The translations under genes and the position numbers were made by a program. Positions 1-8,135 of a stretch of 64,000 nt of DNA are shown here, piece after piece. The first letter of the stretch is position 1. Every line of letters begins with the position of its first letter. The stretch covers positions 247,477 through 311,476 of the forward strand of contig NZ_JANUSD010000005.1 in NCBI RefSeq assembly GCF_024793945.1, given 5' to 3'. A model generated the notes under the pieces. The model was not told the origin of the DNA. It worked only from the letters and a program-made list of their open reading frames with translations, and made no database searches. The stretch comes from Emticicia fluvialis. Lineage in GTDB: Bacteria > Bacteroidota > Bacteroidia > Cytophagales > Spirosomataceae.

Positions 1-2
1 CC

Positions 3-836
3 GGCGACAGGTCCTATAAGATTAAAAATGATACGCTGATTATCGGGGGCGATACTTTCTATAAAATTGAACAGTTGAGCGACATCAAACTGGTGTTGCA
101 GCAAATTACTGCCGACTCGTCTGCCAATGCTTTGAAAATTATCTTTACCCCGGCGCATTTATATAACATTGGCTATTTACCCGAAAAGTACCGTACCCGT
201 GGTGGTGATACCATTTATGTGCTGAAACCCAACTACCTGGAGCCATTCTTTATGGATGCTGAAATGTCGGCGAGTGCCTATATTTCAGATAATTTTGATT
301 TCCCGGAATACAGGGCTGCAGATTTTTATACGCGGTTTATTATAACCAGTAAAGGCGAGGTAAAAGGCATTGAAATTTTGAGAAGTACCAGCGAAAGGTT
401 TAATAATAAACTGATTGCTGCCATTAAAAAAACAGAGGGCAAATGGAAACCCGCCATTTGGGAAGGCAAACCCGTAAACGTAGAAGTAAAAATGGGCTTT
501 GATATAGGCTGGTCAGAACGCGAGGCAATGAAAAATTCATCAGCAGACCCGGATGCAGCAGAGGCAGATTTGGCGGAGTCGAACGAGTTTCTGTCTGAAG
601 GAAAATACAATCTCTCTTTACGAAATTATAACGAGGCTATCAGAAACTTTACCTGGAGCCTTGAGAAAAACCCTTTGAATGTAGATGCCTATTATGGCAG
701 AGCCAGCGCTTATGCAATTAAAAAAGACACCAAAAGAATGTGCGAAGACCTGCTGCAACTAAAAAACCTGCAACAAGCCAGAGGCACGCAGCTATGGGAG
801 AAGTTCTGCACAAATAGTAATGGCGATAAAAAATAA
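3..836 (+). CDS. TonB C-terminal-domain/TPR protein, 5' end outside window
   Basis: The reading frame is open from the left edge of the window, so the N-terminus is missing. A TTG at 75 lies in frame, but the codons before it read as continuous protein (…IIGGDTFYKIEQ), so I do not take it as the start. The middle of the visible part has a TonB C-terminal-like segment (FIITSKGEVKGIEILRS, then a WKPAIWEGKPV motif), as in energy-transducer TonB and periplasmic proteins that carry this fold in Bacteroidota. The last 80 residues look like one or two TPR repeats (ESNEFLSEGKYNLSLRNY, then a helix pair ending AYYGRASAYAIKK). The substrate and partner cannot be told from the fragment. It is followed by a hairpin shared with the convergent desaturase gene. 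The domain call is moderately sure, the specific role is not. Confidence 0.8.
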   Translation, partial: GDRSYKIKNDTLIIGGDTFYKIEQLSDIKLVLQQITADSSANALKIIFTPAHLYNIGYLPEKYRTRGGDTIYVLKPNYLEPFFMDAEMSASAYISDNFDFPEYRAADFYTRFIITSKGEVKGIEILRSTSERFNNKLIAAIKKTEGKWKPAIWEGKPVNVEVKMGFDIGWSEREAMKNSSADPDAAEADLAESNEFLSEGKYNLSLRNYNEAIRNFTWSLEKNPLNVDAYYGRASAYAIKKDTKRMCEDLLQLKNLQQARGTQLWEKFCTNSNGDKK

Positions 837-870
837 ATCCTGCTCCTTCATGTAAAAGAACAGGATTTAT
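833..870. terminator. Hairpin between convergent genes
   Basis: A 10-bp perfect inverted repeat (833-842 ATAAATCCTG with 861-870) encloses an 18-base loop. It overlaps the stop codon of the upstream plus-strand gene and precedes the end of the minus-strand desaturase gene. There is no strong T run, so it is only a likely bidirectional terminator. Confidence 0.5.
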
Positions 871-895
871 CAGGTTATTTCAATGCAAATGGCTT

Positions 896-1876
896 TTAAG
901 AAGCAATCCAGCTAAATTCGTATTCCAGATTCGGTACTTTCGTACGCTCGGCAACACGGCGTAACCTGGCAGGTAATGCCATCAGGTAATCGCGGGCGCG
1001 TTCACCTGCATCATTCAGATTGGTTATGCCGGCAATTTTCCATTCATCAAGCAAAGATTCCATAATCTCAATGTAGTCTACGGTAGTATATACCCCCAAG
1101 CGTTGCGCTGCATCTGAAAAATGCGAGAAAGTCTGCCCGATTTTAACACCTGTTTCTCTTAAAAAATGAGCAGGCATTACAATTTTCTTCTTCATCATAT
1201 CTTCAAAGGCCAGCATCATTTCAGACGGGTCCACTTCAAAAATATTGCTGATAAAGGTTTTGTAAGCTTTGGCATGGCGCATTTCGTCAGAGGCAATCAC
1301 TCCACACATTTTAGACAACGTGTTGTTGTTATACTTCTTGGCCAGGGTGGCTGTGCGGCGGTGCGAAATATTGGTGGCCAGCTCCTGAAACGATGTGTAC
1401 ACAAAGTTACGGTAAGGGTCACGGCCGGTGCCAATATCAAAACCATCGGCAATCAGAAATTGCGTTGATGTTTCCATTGCACGCATATTTACACGACCCG
1501 ACAAATACAAAAACTTATTGAGCAGGTCTCCGTGGCGGTTCTCTTCGGCTGTCCAGTGGCGTACCCATTTGGCCCATCCGTTGGGTTCGTTTACCTGGTC
1601 AACACCTACTACATCAATCAGCCAGGACTCATACGTGGGCAGGGCTTCTTCTGTAATGGTGTCACCAATTAATACAGCTATATAGTCGTAAGGCAATTCT
1701 CTGGCGTTCTCTTGCAGAAGCTTTACTTCCTGAAAAAAATCTTCTTTTGTAGCGTCTGGGAGAAAGTCTGATGGTTGCCAATTTGTTTCGATGGGTTTCA
1801 AAAATTCTTCAACAAAAAAGTCAATTTTTTGTCCTACAAATTTCATCACCTCTAGTCTTAAATTGGATAATTCCAT
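896..1876 (-). CDS. Acyl-ACP desaturase (ferritin-like diiron, stearoyl-ACP type)
   Basis: This is a soluble diiron desaturase that would introduce a cis double bond into acyl-ACP, giving the monounsaturated fatty acids of the membrane. The 326-residue length fits the family. Both diiron signature motifs are visible: EENRHG at residues 111-116 and DEMRHA at 197-202, with further likely ligands E77 (TITEEAL), E165 and H172 (QELATNISHRR). All six expected carboxylate and histidine ligands therefore appear present. It lacks the transit peptide of plant homologues, as expected for a bacterial enzyme. It lies back to back with a PlsC-type acyltransferase, and fabD is nearby, so the region groups fatty-acid and phospholipid functions. 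It is divergently transcribed from plsC across a 134-bp intergenic region. Double-bond position cannot be inferred. Confidence 0.93.
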   Translation of the reverse strand: MELSNLRLEVMKFVGQKIDFFVEEFLKPIETNWQPSDFLPDATKEDFFQEVKLLQENARELPYDYIAVLIGDTITEEALPTYESWLIDVVGVDQVNEPNGWAKWVRHWTAEENRHGDLLNKFLYLSGRVNMRAMETSTQFLIADGFDIGTGRDPYRNFVYTSFQELATNISHRRTATLAKKYNNNTLSKMCGVIASDEMRHAKAYKTFISNIFEVDPSEMMLAFEDMMKKKIVMPAHFLRETGVKIGQTFSHFSDAAQRLGVYTTVDYIEIMESLLDEWKIAGITNLNDAGERARDYLMALPARLRRVAERTKVPNLEYEFSWIAS

Positions 1877-1986
1877 GATAATGTCTTTTAAAGCTCTTTT
1901 ATTTTATAAAACGCCGCAAGGTACGTTTATTTTATCTGAAAACAGTAAAATATTGGCTTAATTTATGAAAAAGCCCATTTTCTGAC

Positions 1987-1994
1987 TAGTTTTG
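1987..1994 (+). promoter_or_regulatory. Bacteroidota -7 element (TAGTTTTG) before plsC
   Basis: TAGTTTTG matches the Bacteroidota primary-sigma -7 consensus TAnnTTTG and lies 17 bases upstream of the acyltransferase ATG. No good TTG -33 box is at the usual spacing, so this rests on one element. Confidence 0.35.
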
Positions 1995-2010
1995 TACAAA
2001 AAAAAACTTC

Positions 2011-2754
2011 ATGAAAAAAGTTCTTGATTACATACTCAGTATTATTTATTTGCTCTATTTTGGACTATTATTAGTTATTTTTCATGTAGTACAGGTTGTG
2101 GCTTTTAATGTTTTCGGCAAAAAGGCGCACAAGAAGTCGGTTGATTTCTTCAATCTGATGCTTACAACCAGTTATTATATTACCGGCACTACGGTGCATT
2201 TTGAACAACAGGAAGCATATCCAACCGACCGCCCCATTGTTTTTATAGCCAACCACCAGAGTACTTTTGATATCCCGGCAATTATCTGGTTTTTAAGAAA
2301 ACACCAACCCATTTTTGTTTCAAAAATAGAACTCGCAAAGGGCATACCCAGCATATCATATAACCTCAGAAAAAGCGGTGCCGCGCTCATAGACCGCAAA
2401 GATGGCAAGCAGGCGGTGTCTGAAATTCTGAAATTGAGTAAATATATCCACGAAAACAATTTTTCTGCTGTTATATTTCCGGAAGGCACCCGCTCTAAAA
2501 CAGACGAAATGAAGCCCTTTGCCGAAGGCGGTATATCAGCTCTTCTTAAAAGAGCGCCCAATGCATTGGTAGTGCCGGTAGCCATACAGGGTACAAGAAG
2601 GTTCAATCCTACCAATGGCATGTTTCCGCTCACCTCTTTTTCAAAGCTATCATGGACAGCCCTGAAAGCCATAGAACCCAAAGGCAAAACCACCACCGAA
2701 ATTGCCGAACAAGCCAGAGAAGCCATAGCACAGGTTTTAAATGCAGGCAAGTAA
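2011..2754 (+). CDS. plsC: 1-acyl-sn-glycerol-3-phosphate acyltransferase (PlsC family)
   Basis: This is a membrane-bound acyltransferase that should convert lysophosphatidic acid to phosphatidic acid with an acyl donor, the second acylation of phospholipid synthesis. At 247 residues it has the usual AGPAT length. An N-terminal hydrophobic segment (residues 7-33) anchors it. The catalytic HX4D block is NHQSTFD at 81-87 (H82, D87), and the substrate-binding block FPEGTRS is at 156-162. A third conserved region (VVPVAIQGT) follows near residue 190. It sits divergent to the acyl-ACP desaturase and convergent to fabD, which supports a lipid role. The ATG follows a TAGTTTTG promoter-like box. A second, more divergent acyltransferase of this superfamily lies at 6506-7339. 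This one has the more canonical motifs. Confidence 0.9.
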   Translation: MKKVLDYILSIIYLLYFGLLLVIFHVVQVVAFNVFGKKAHKKSVDFFNLMLTTSYYITGTTVHFEQQEAYPTDRPIVFIANHQSTFDIPAIIWFLRKHQPIFVSKIELAKGIPSISYNLRKSGAALIDRKDGKQAVSEILKLSKYIHENNFSAVIFPEGTRSKTDEMKPFAEGGISALLKRAPNALVVPVAIQGTRRFNPTNGMFPLTSFSKLSWTALKAIEPKGKTTTEIAEQAREAIAQVLNAGK

Positions 2755-2768
2755 AAATAATTGTATAA

Positions 2769-2812
2769 AACGAAGAAGAGACGCAGGCCAAGGCCTGCGT
2801 CTCTTCTTCGTT
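2769..2812. terminator. Perfect bidirectional terminator hairpin
   Basis: A 44-base almost perfect palindrome: 21-base arms around AA (left arm starts AACGAAGAAGAGACGCAGG). It lies between the convergent plsC-type gene and fabD, 15 and 19 bases from their stop codons, so it can terminate transcription from either side. Confidence 0.85.
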
Positions 2813-2830
2813 AATTGGGTTTAAGTTTTA

Positions 2831-3724
2831 TTACAAACTGGCACCGGCAGTTTCAGCCTCGGGTGATATTTTCTTCACCAGGCCTTGCAACACTTTACCC
2901 GGGCCACATTCAATAAATTTAGTGGCGCCATCGGCTACCATATTCTGTACAGACTGTGTCCAGCGTACGGGTGCCGTTAATTGTGCAATCAGATTGGCCT
3001 TGATAGTTTCAATATCGGTTGATGGTTGGGCATTTACGTTCTGGTAAATCGGGCAGCTTGGCGTTGAGAAAGTAGTATTTTCAATGGCCTTGGCCAGCTC
3101 TTCGCGTGCGGGTTCCATCAGTGGCGAGTGGAACGCACCGCCTACTTGCAGCACCAGTGCTCTTTTGGCTCCGGCAGCTTTCAGTTCTTCGCAGGCTATG
3201 TTGATGCCCTCAATGCTACCAGAAATAACCAGCTGGCCGGGGCAGTTATAATTGGCTGCCACCACGATGTTTTCCGGGTTGCGTGCCGATATATCAGCAC
3301 ATATATCTTCAACTTTTTTATCATCCAGGTTCAGAATGGCGGCCATAGTTGAGGGGTTCAGCTCGCAGGCACGTTGCATGGCGGTGGCTCTTTGGGCCAC
3401 CAGTCTCAGGCCGTCTTCAAAAGACAAAGCTCCGGCAGCAACCAGTGCCGAGAACTCACCCAGTGAGTGTCCGGCTACCATATCAGGTTTAAAATCGGGA
3501 ATATTTAAAGCCAGAATTACCGAGTGAAGAAAGACAGCAGGTTGGGTAACATTGGTTTGTTTCAGGTCTTCATCTGTGCCCTCAAACATAATTTTGGTGA
3601 TATCGAAACCCAGAATTTCATTGGCTTTGTCAAAAAGCGTTTTGGCCTGGGGAAAATTCTCGTACAAGTCTTTGCCCATGCCACTGAACTGAGCCCCCTG
3701 CCCGGGGAAAACGTAAGCTGTCAT
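2831..3724 (-). CDS. fabD: Malonyl-CoA:ACP transacylase
   Basis: FabD moves the malonyl group from CoA to acyl carrier protein, feeding type II fatty-acid elongation in the cytoplasm. The 297-residue protein begins with the family's FPGQGAQ block (residues 6-12). It has the nucleophile elbow GHSLGE with Ser87, and the active-site histidine in GGAFHSPL (His199). Length and motif order agree with stand-alone bacterial FabD rather than a polyketide-synthase domain. The gene is separated from the SPOR-domain gene upstream by a short spacer, and its 3' end faces plsC across a perfect hairpin. The other fab genes are not in this window. The identification is secure. Confidence 0.95.
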   Translation of the reverse strand: MTAYVFPGQGAQFSGMGKDLYENFPQAKTLFDKANEILGFDITKIMFEGTDEDLKQTNVTQPAVFLHSVILALNIPDFKPDMVAGHSLGEFSALVAAGALSFEDGLRLVAQRATAMQRACELNPSTMAAILNLDDKKVEDICADISARNPENIVVAANYNCPGQLVISGSIEGINIACEELKAAGAKRALVLQVGGAFHSPLMEPAREELAKAIENTTFSTPSCPIYQNVNAQPSTDIETIKANLIAQLTAPVRWTQSVQNMVADGATKFIECGPGKVLQGLVKKISPEAETAGASL

Positions 3725-3764
3725 AAATAATGAAAATGGTTTGTTGTTAGATAATCAGGCTCGC

Positions 3765-4313
3765 CTATCGGTTCTGCTGCATGCTTTTACGTACATCTAT
3801 TCTTTCAGGCACAATCATGGCTGCCGAATAGCGCTGGCGAATGGTGTTATAGTATTTTTCGGCCTCCATGCGGCTCAGAAAATCACCTGCTTTAAGCCGA
3901 TACGTAGGCTGGCTGAATGAAAGATAAGTATTTAAGTCAGGAAAATTCGAATATATAAATGATTTGGCCTCGTCTACTTCTCTGCGCTCGTTGCCTACAT
4001 ATACCTGTATCCGATACCCTGCCGAATAACGGATGTTCTTGTTCAGGTCTGACATGGCATCAAGAGCCTTATCTACCTGATTGTTAACATTCAGCGGAAT
4101 CTCATCTTTAGTTGCAGTAGTGGGGTTGTCTCGCACGGTCTTATTGTCGCGGCTGTCAAAATCAGGCTTTTTTTCATACTTCAGCCGCACAGAAGACAAA
4201 TCTTCGTCGTACTCACCAATTACCGAACCCTTTGAAGGTATGGAAGATCGTTTGCACGAATAAAAAACTCCCGTCAGAAGAAGACAAAATACTATTTTGG
4301 TTAAAATCTTCAT
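3765..4313 (-). CDS. SPOR-domain envelope protein
   Basis: I place the start at the ATG at 4313, because the resulting N-terminus (MKILTKIVFCLLLTGVFYSC) is a signal sequence ending at a possible lipoprotein Cys20. A longer frame would bury this signal. The mature protein has a low-complexity charged linker (residues ~25-85). A C-terminal domain of about 75 residues follows (from YRIQVYVGNERREVDEAK to the IVPERIDV strand), which has the pattern of a SPOR domain (an IQVY strand, EA.. helix, YRLKAGDF strand). SPOR domains bind denuded glycan strands of septal peptidoglycan, so a cell-division or cell-wall role is likely, but no specific partner is evident. It lies between fabD and gapN on the same strand and may be cotranscribed with fabD (40-bp gap). 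Confidence 0.75.
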   Translation of the reverse strand: MKILTKIVFCLLLTGVFYSCKRSSIPSKGSVIGEYDEDLSSVRLKYEKKPDFDSRDNKTVRDNPTTATKDEIPLNVNNQVDKALDAMSDLNKNIRYSAGYRIQVYVGNERREVDEAKSFIYSNFPDLNTYLSFSQPTYRLKAGDFLSRMEAEKYYNTIRQRYSAAMIVPERIDVRKSMQQNR

Positions 4314-4481
4314 AGGTTTTTTGTTATTGCTGGGGATTTCTTCTAATGAAATTTTTGTCAAAATTATAAAAATATTCTAAAACCCGGTTAAACTTATTTG
4401 GATTACAGAAGAAACGGCGTTCAAGAGATTATATTTTATCAGGGGGCTTAAGGCAAACAAAGGCAGGAAATAAAAAGAGAA

Positions 4482-4507
4482 AAATGCCCCGCCGTAACGG
4501 GGCATTT
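4482..4507 (-). terminator. Intrinsic terminator after gapN-like gene
   Basis: Arms AAATGCCCCG (4482-4491) and its complement (4498-4507) form a 10-bp stem with a 6-base loop, just beyond the stop codon of the minus-strand dehydrogenase. Read on the minus strand the stem is followed by TTCTCTTTTTA, a T-rich tail. Confidence 0.8.
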
Positions 4508-4509
4508 CT

Positions 4510-6138
4510 TTAGAAAATATACTTGGTTGAAAGAAAATGTGAACTGTGTTCTTCCACAATTTCATTGAAAATCTTCTTGTTTTCGGGGGTTTCTTTGGTA
4601 GCTACCACGGTTCTGATTGAAAAAGCTCTCAGTGCATCTTCAACCGAAAGTGTCCCTTCCGCCGAATCCTTTCTACCTGTGAACGGGAAGGTATCCGGGC
4701 CTCTCTGGCATTGGGCGTTAATGTTCACGCGGCTTACCTGGTTCACGAGCGGGTCAATCAGATTGGCTATCTGATCAGGGTTAGTACCAAAGATACTTAC
4801 CTGCTGCCCGTGCGACGAGTTGAGCAGATATTGTATAGGCTCTTCTACGTCGTCAAATGGTACAATCGGAATCAGCGGCCCGAACTGCTCTTCTGAGTAC
4901 ACTTTCATTTTTTCATTTACCGGATACAACACTGCCGGGTAAAAGAAAGAATGCACCGTTGTGCCACCGCCTTCGTTCATTACCTCGGCGCCGTGTGCTT
5001 TGGCATCTTCAATACACTCGGTCAGGTAGGCTGGTTTGTTAGGCTCCGGCAGCGGAGTAAGATTAACGCCGGCCTCCCAGGGCATACCGTATTTCAGCTT
5101 TTCAAGTTCTTCGGTAAATCTGTTCAGGAATTTCTTGGCAATAGAACGGTGTACCCAAATAATCTTGATGGCGGTGCAGCGTTGCCCGTTAAAAGATAAC
5201 GAGCCCAGAATACACTCTTTCACTGATAGTTCAACATCAGCATTTTTCAACACAATACCAGCATTTTTGGCATCAAGCCCCAAAACTGCTCTTAAGCGGT
5301 TAAGCTTGGGGTGCATTTTTTTCAGGTCGTTGGCTACTTTACTAGACCCAATCAGGGTGAGAATATTGATTTTGCCGCTTTGCATAATAGGCGGTATCAC
5401 ATTGGCGCCACGGCCATATATGGTATTGACAACCCCTTTCGGGAAACACTCTTTAAAGGCCTCAAGCATGGGGTAATGCAAAAGCGTGCCATGCTTAGGT
5501 GGCTTGAAAAGAATAGTATTACCCATTAGAATGGCCGGTATCAACGTGGTATAGGTTTCGTTAAGGGGATAATTAAATGGCCCCATACAAAGTACCACAC
5601 CAAAGGGCGAACGGCGAATTTGCCCGATAATGCCCTGCTCAATCTTAAAGCGCGACGACGCACGGTCAATGTCTTTCAGGCAGTCAATGGTATCATATAT
5701 GTATTCTACAGTACGGTCAAATTCTTTAATTGAATCAGCCAGAGACTTGCCAATCTCAAACATCAGCAGATTTACAATCTCTGTTTTCTTTTCCAGCATC
5801 TTCTTAATGAAGTTCTCCATGCACGCAATGCGTTCGCTTACACTCATGGTGGGCCATTCGCCGCGGCCGTTGTCAAAGGCTTTCAGGGCGGCATCAAGCG
5901 CCTCCATGGCTTGGGGTACATCAGTAATCGGGAAACTGCCTATGTGCTTGCTGACAAACTTGCCGTTTTCATCTTTTACATAAACCGGCGAGTAGACGTC
6001 CTGCGTGGCGCCGCTCCACTGGCGCATTTCTCCTCCTACCAGGTATTCACGCTGATGCAGGGGCGGAATCTGATAAGCTTCGGGAATTTGGTCGGCACTT
6101 GGAAAAATGGCCGTGATTTTCTCTTTTAGATTGCTCAT
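4510..6138 (-). CDS. gapN: NADP-dependent glyceraldehyde-3-phosphate dehydrogenase-like ALDH (GapN type)
   Basis: This is an aldehyde dehydrogenase superfamily member of 542 residues, longer than the usual ~480. The sequence is most like non-phosphorylating GapN enzymes, which oxidise glyceraldehyde-3-phosphate straight to 3-phosphoglycerate and yield NADPH. The catalytic cysteine block SFNGQRCTA gives Cys321. The oxyanion asparagine is in GPFNYPLNE (Asn189), and the cofactor-binding FKPPKHG segment is at 211-217. A C-terminal PFTGRKDS segment is typical of the superfamily. The usual general-base motif ELGG is replaced by GLDAKN (residues 287-292), so the glutamate is not at its standard place. 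The protein keeps an N-terminal extension of about 30 residues. An alternative is an ALDH of different substrate range. A 76-base structured element lies just upstream of the start. Confidence 0.8.
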   Translation of the reverse strand: MSNLKEKITAIFPSADQIPEAYQIPPLHQREYLVGGEMRQWSGATQDVYSPVYVKDENGKFVSKHIGSFPITDVPQAMEALDAALKAFDNGRGEWPTMSVSERIACMENFIKKMLEKKTEIVNLLMFEIGKSLADSIKEFDRTVEYIYDTIDCLKDIDRASSRFKIEQGIIGQIRRSPFGVVLCMGPFNYPLNETYTTLIPAILMGNTILFKPPKHGTLLHYPMLEAFKECFPKGVVNTIYGRGANVIPPIMQSGKINILTLIGSSKVANDLKKMHPKLNRLRAVLGLDAKNAGIVLKNADVELSVKECILGSLSFNGQRCTAIKIIWVHRSIAKKFLNRFTEELEKLKYGMPWEAGVNLTPLPEPNKPAYLTECIEDAKAHGAEVMNEGGGTTVHSFFYPAVLYPVNEKMKVYSEEQFGPLIPIVPFDDVEEPIQYLLNSSHGQQVSIFGTNPDQIANLIDPLVNQVSRVNINAQCQRGPDTFPFTGRKDSAEGTLSVEDALRAFSIRTVVATKETPENKKIFNEIVEEHSSHFLSTKYIF

Positions 6139-6167
6139 AATTGTTTCTTTGGCTTAGGACGATTCAT

Positions 6168-6243
6168 GGAGCCGTATCTTACAGCAATAAGAAAAACGCT
6201 GTTTAAACCAGCTCCGGTGGCGTTTTGTTGTAAATACGGTGCC
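6168..6243 (-). promoter_or_regulatory. Nested imperfect palindrome upstream of gapN
   Basis: An outer stem pairs CCGTATCTTACA (6172-6183) with TGTAAATACGG (6229-6239) with one bulged base. Inside it, AAAACGC (6193-6199) pairs with GCGTTTT (6220-6226). The element lies 30-105 bases upstream of the gapN start and could be a structured 5' leader or a protein-binding site. No known riboswitch family is recognised. Confidence 0.3.
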
Positions 6244-6475
6244 AAATTACTTACACCTGTATGAAAACCAAAGAGAATTAGTTTTTTATAATATATTGAG
6301 CAAAAAACTACAACAAAATGTTAAACAAATACTAATTGACCCAATTATTTGCAGATAAACGTATTTCTTCTGAATTTTGAGGGTTAAACCGCGGTATTTA
6401 GCATTGTTTTTGGTCTTTTTGAGCCTTTTATGAAATCATCAATCAAAAAATATTAGCTGAATCCGGGTGCATGGT

Positions 6476-6483
6476 TATTTTTG
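6476..6483 (+). promoter_or_regulatory. -7 element TATTTTTG before acyltransferase
   Basis: TATTTTTG matches TAnnTTTG and lies 22 bases upstream of the TTG start codon of the second acyltransferase. No clear -33 TTG at standard spacing. Confidence 0.35.
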
Positions 6484-6505
6484 TACTACCTAAACTTATC
6501 ATACT

Positions 6506-7339
6506 TTGCTATATTACGTTTTAAGACCTTTCGTCTGGTTTCTTTTAAAATTTTTTACCAAGCGCATTCATATAAGTGGCCTAGAAAACATCCCTAAAAC
6601 GGGTGCAGTGTTGCTGGCGTCAAATCATTCCAATTCTTTTCTTGATGCCGTATTATTATGTACGCATTTCGATCGCCGGATATGGTCGCTGGCACGGGGT
6701 GATGTTTTTAAAAAACCGGCGGCAAAAAAAGCGCTGAACAGCCTTTTTATGATGCCGATGTACCGCTTGTCTGAAGGCAAAGAGTATCTGGGAGAAAATG
6801 ATGAAACTTTTAGAAAATGTATTGAGCTTTTCAGAGAAGGAGAAATAGTGTTGATTTTCTCAGAGGGCCTTTGCATACACCAGAAAGAGCTACTTCCTTT
6901 AAAGAAGGGTACTGGTCGCCTGGCGCAAAAAGCCTGGAACGATGGCATAGAGGTAATTATAGTGCCGGTGGGTATCAGCTATAATAATTTTGATAAATTC
7001 GGCAAAGTAGTGAATATACAGATTGGCGAACCTACTTACCGCGACGATCTGCCACAGGATACCTCAGAGGGCTTGTTTCTGAAAGAGTTTAACCGCTCTT
7101 TAACCGACAAACTGAAAGACCTGCTGAACAGGGGGTTGCCTGCTACCGGTTTCTTTAAAAATCCGTTTTATTATATCGGGTCGCTGGTTAATTTTCCTGT
7201 CAACTGGCTTAGCGTAACGTTGTCAAGAAAAGTTACCAGGGGCAGTGTGTTTTTTGATTCCATTGCACTGGGAATTTTCATTGTTCTGATACCCGTTTAC
7301 TGGCTTTTACTGGCGCTGTTGGTTTATTTTCTCGTCTGA
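6506..7339 (+). CDS. PlsC-superfamily acyltransferase (glycerophosphate acyltransferase-like)
   Basis: This is a 277-residue membrane acyltransferase of the LPLAT superfamily. The start is a TTG at 6506: an in-frame stop lies five codons upstream and no ATG is available before the first conserved block. The catalytic block reads NHSNSFLD (residues 40-47). The spacing from His41 to Asp47 is five residues rather than the classical four, a variant I associate with glycerol-3-phosphate/dihydroxyacetone-phosphate acyltransferase-like members. The second block is IFSEGLCIHQ (117-126). Hydrophobic segments lie at the N-terminus and at residues ~245-277 (IALGIFIVLIPVYWLLLALL). It probably acylates glycerol phosphate or lysophosphatidate at the inner membrane. 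The substrate cannot be decided from the sequence. The next gene starts 38 bases downstream, with its own promoter-like box. Confidence 0.82.
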   Translation: MLYYVLRPFVWFLLKFFTKRIHISGLENIPKTGAVLLASNHSNSFLDAVLLCTHFDRRIWSLARGDVFKKPAAKKALNSLFMMPMYRLSEGKEYLGENDETFRKCIELFREGEIVLIFSEGLCIHQKELLPLKKGTGRLAQKAWNDGIEVIIVPVGISYNNFDKFGKVVNIQIGEPTYRDDLPQDTSEGLFLKEFNRSLTDKLKDLLNRGLPATGFFKNPFYYIGSLVNFPVNWLSVTLSRKVTRGSVFFDSIALGIFIVLIPVYWLLLALLVYFLV

Positions 7340-7345
7340 TTTGCC

Positions 7346-7353
7346 TAACTTTG
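7346..7353 (+). promoter_or_regulatory. -7 element TAACTTTG before exonuclease gene
   Basis: TAACTTTG fits TAnnTTTG and lies 24 bases before the ATG at 7378. A TTG at 7319-7321 is 24 bases upstream, slightly wider than usual. Confidence 0.35.
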
Positions 7354-7377
7354 TTCTTAACTATTTAATCAAGGCTG

Positions 7378-8121
7378 ATGACTGAAAACGATGTAAAGAG
7401 TCTTAAAAATATTCTTTTTATTGATATTGAAACGGTTTCTCAGGAGCCTGACTTCGATTTGCTAAATGAACCGCTCAAAAGCCTTTGGCTAAAAAAGGCC
7501 GGGTATCTGCAAAGCAAAGAAAAGGAAGAAATGCCAGACCATCTCTTCTATTTAAACCGCGCATCTATTTATTCAGAATTTGGCAAAATAATCTGCATTG
7601 GTGTAGGTGGTATTGTGTTTGATGAGAACCTTGAGCCTTCGCTTCGCGTTAAGATGATAAGCGGGGAGCCGGAAGCCGAAATACTTAAGCAGTTTAAGGG
7701 TATTGTTGAAAAACATAAGGCAGGTAAAAACCTGCTGCTTTGTGCGCATAACGGAAAGGAGTTCGACTTTCCATATATCTGTCGCCGGATGCTTGTAAAT
7801 GGTATTTCGCTGCCTGCAGTATTGCAGATTTCCGGCAAAAAGCCCTGGGAAATAAAGCATATTGACACGCTGGACCTCTGGAAATTCGGAGACCATAAGC
7901 ACTATGTTTCATTAGAGTTGCTTATCACAATTTTTGGTATTCCGGATGGTGAAACAGGAGTAAGCGGCGACCAGATAAACGAGCTTTATTACAAAGAAAA
8001 AAATTTATTGAAGATTGCCCGATATTGCGCCGACGACGTTATTCTTTTAACCCAGCTTTATATGAAAATGAATGATTGGGCCTTAATTAATGAAAACAAT
8101 ATAGAAGTATTATTAAAGTAG
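7378..8121 (+). CDS. Predicted PolB-like 3'-5' exonuclease (DEDD/RNase H fold)
   Basis: This 247-residue protein is a stand-alone 3'-5' exonuclease related to the proofreading domain of family B DNA polymerases. The first metal-binding motif is FIDIET (residues 14-19, D16 and E18). The second is in LLCAHNGKEFDFPYICRRM, and the third in ARYCADDVILLTQLY, where the DEDDy-type aspartate lies near a conserved tyrosine. No polymerase domain is attached. Family members act on single-stranded DNA ends and probably serve in repair or nucleic-acid turnover, but the physiological substrate is not known. The gene is followed after 14 bases by the DsbD-alpha-like gene, so the two may be cotranscribed although their functions appear unrelated. 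Confidence 0.82.
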   Translation: MTENDVKSLKNILFIDIETVSQEPDFDLLNEPLKSLWLKKAGYLQSKEKEEMPDHLFYLNRASIYSEFGKIICIGVGGIVFDENLEPSLRVKMISGEPEAEILKQFKGIVEKHKAGKNLLLCAHNGKEFDFPYICRRMLVNGISLPAVLQISGKKPWEIKHIDTLDLWKFGDHKHYVSLELLITIFGIPDGETGVSGDQINELYYKEKNLLKIARYCADDVILLTQLYMKMNDWALINENNIEVLLK

Positions 8122-8135
8122 TAATCAATAGCAAC

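Larger units (their letters stand above)
6139..6505. other. Intergenic region between divergent gapN and acyltransferase genes
   Basis: This 367-base stretch holds no credible gene. Its left part contains the imperfect palindrome described separately (6168-6243). Its right part is AT-rich and carries a TAnnTTTG element at 6476-6483. It must contain the promoters for both flanking divergent genes. Confidence 0.7.

Noticed and set aside
2175..2750. Long open frame on the minus strand opposite plsC
   Set aside because: It lies wholly inside the convincing plsC-type gene, has no recognisable domain and no own promoter.
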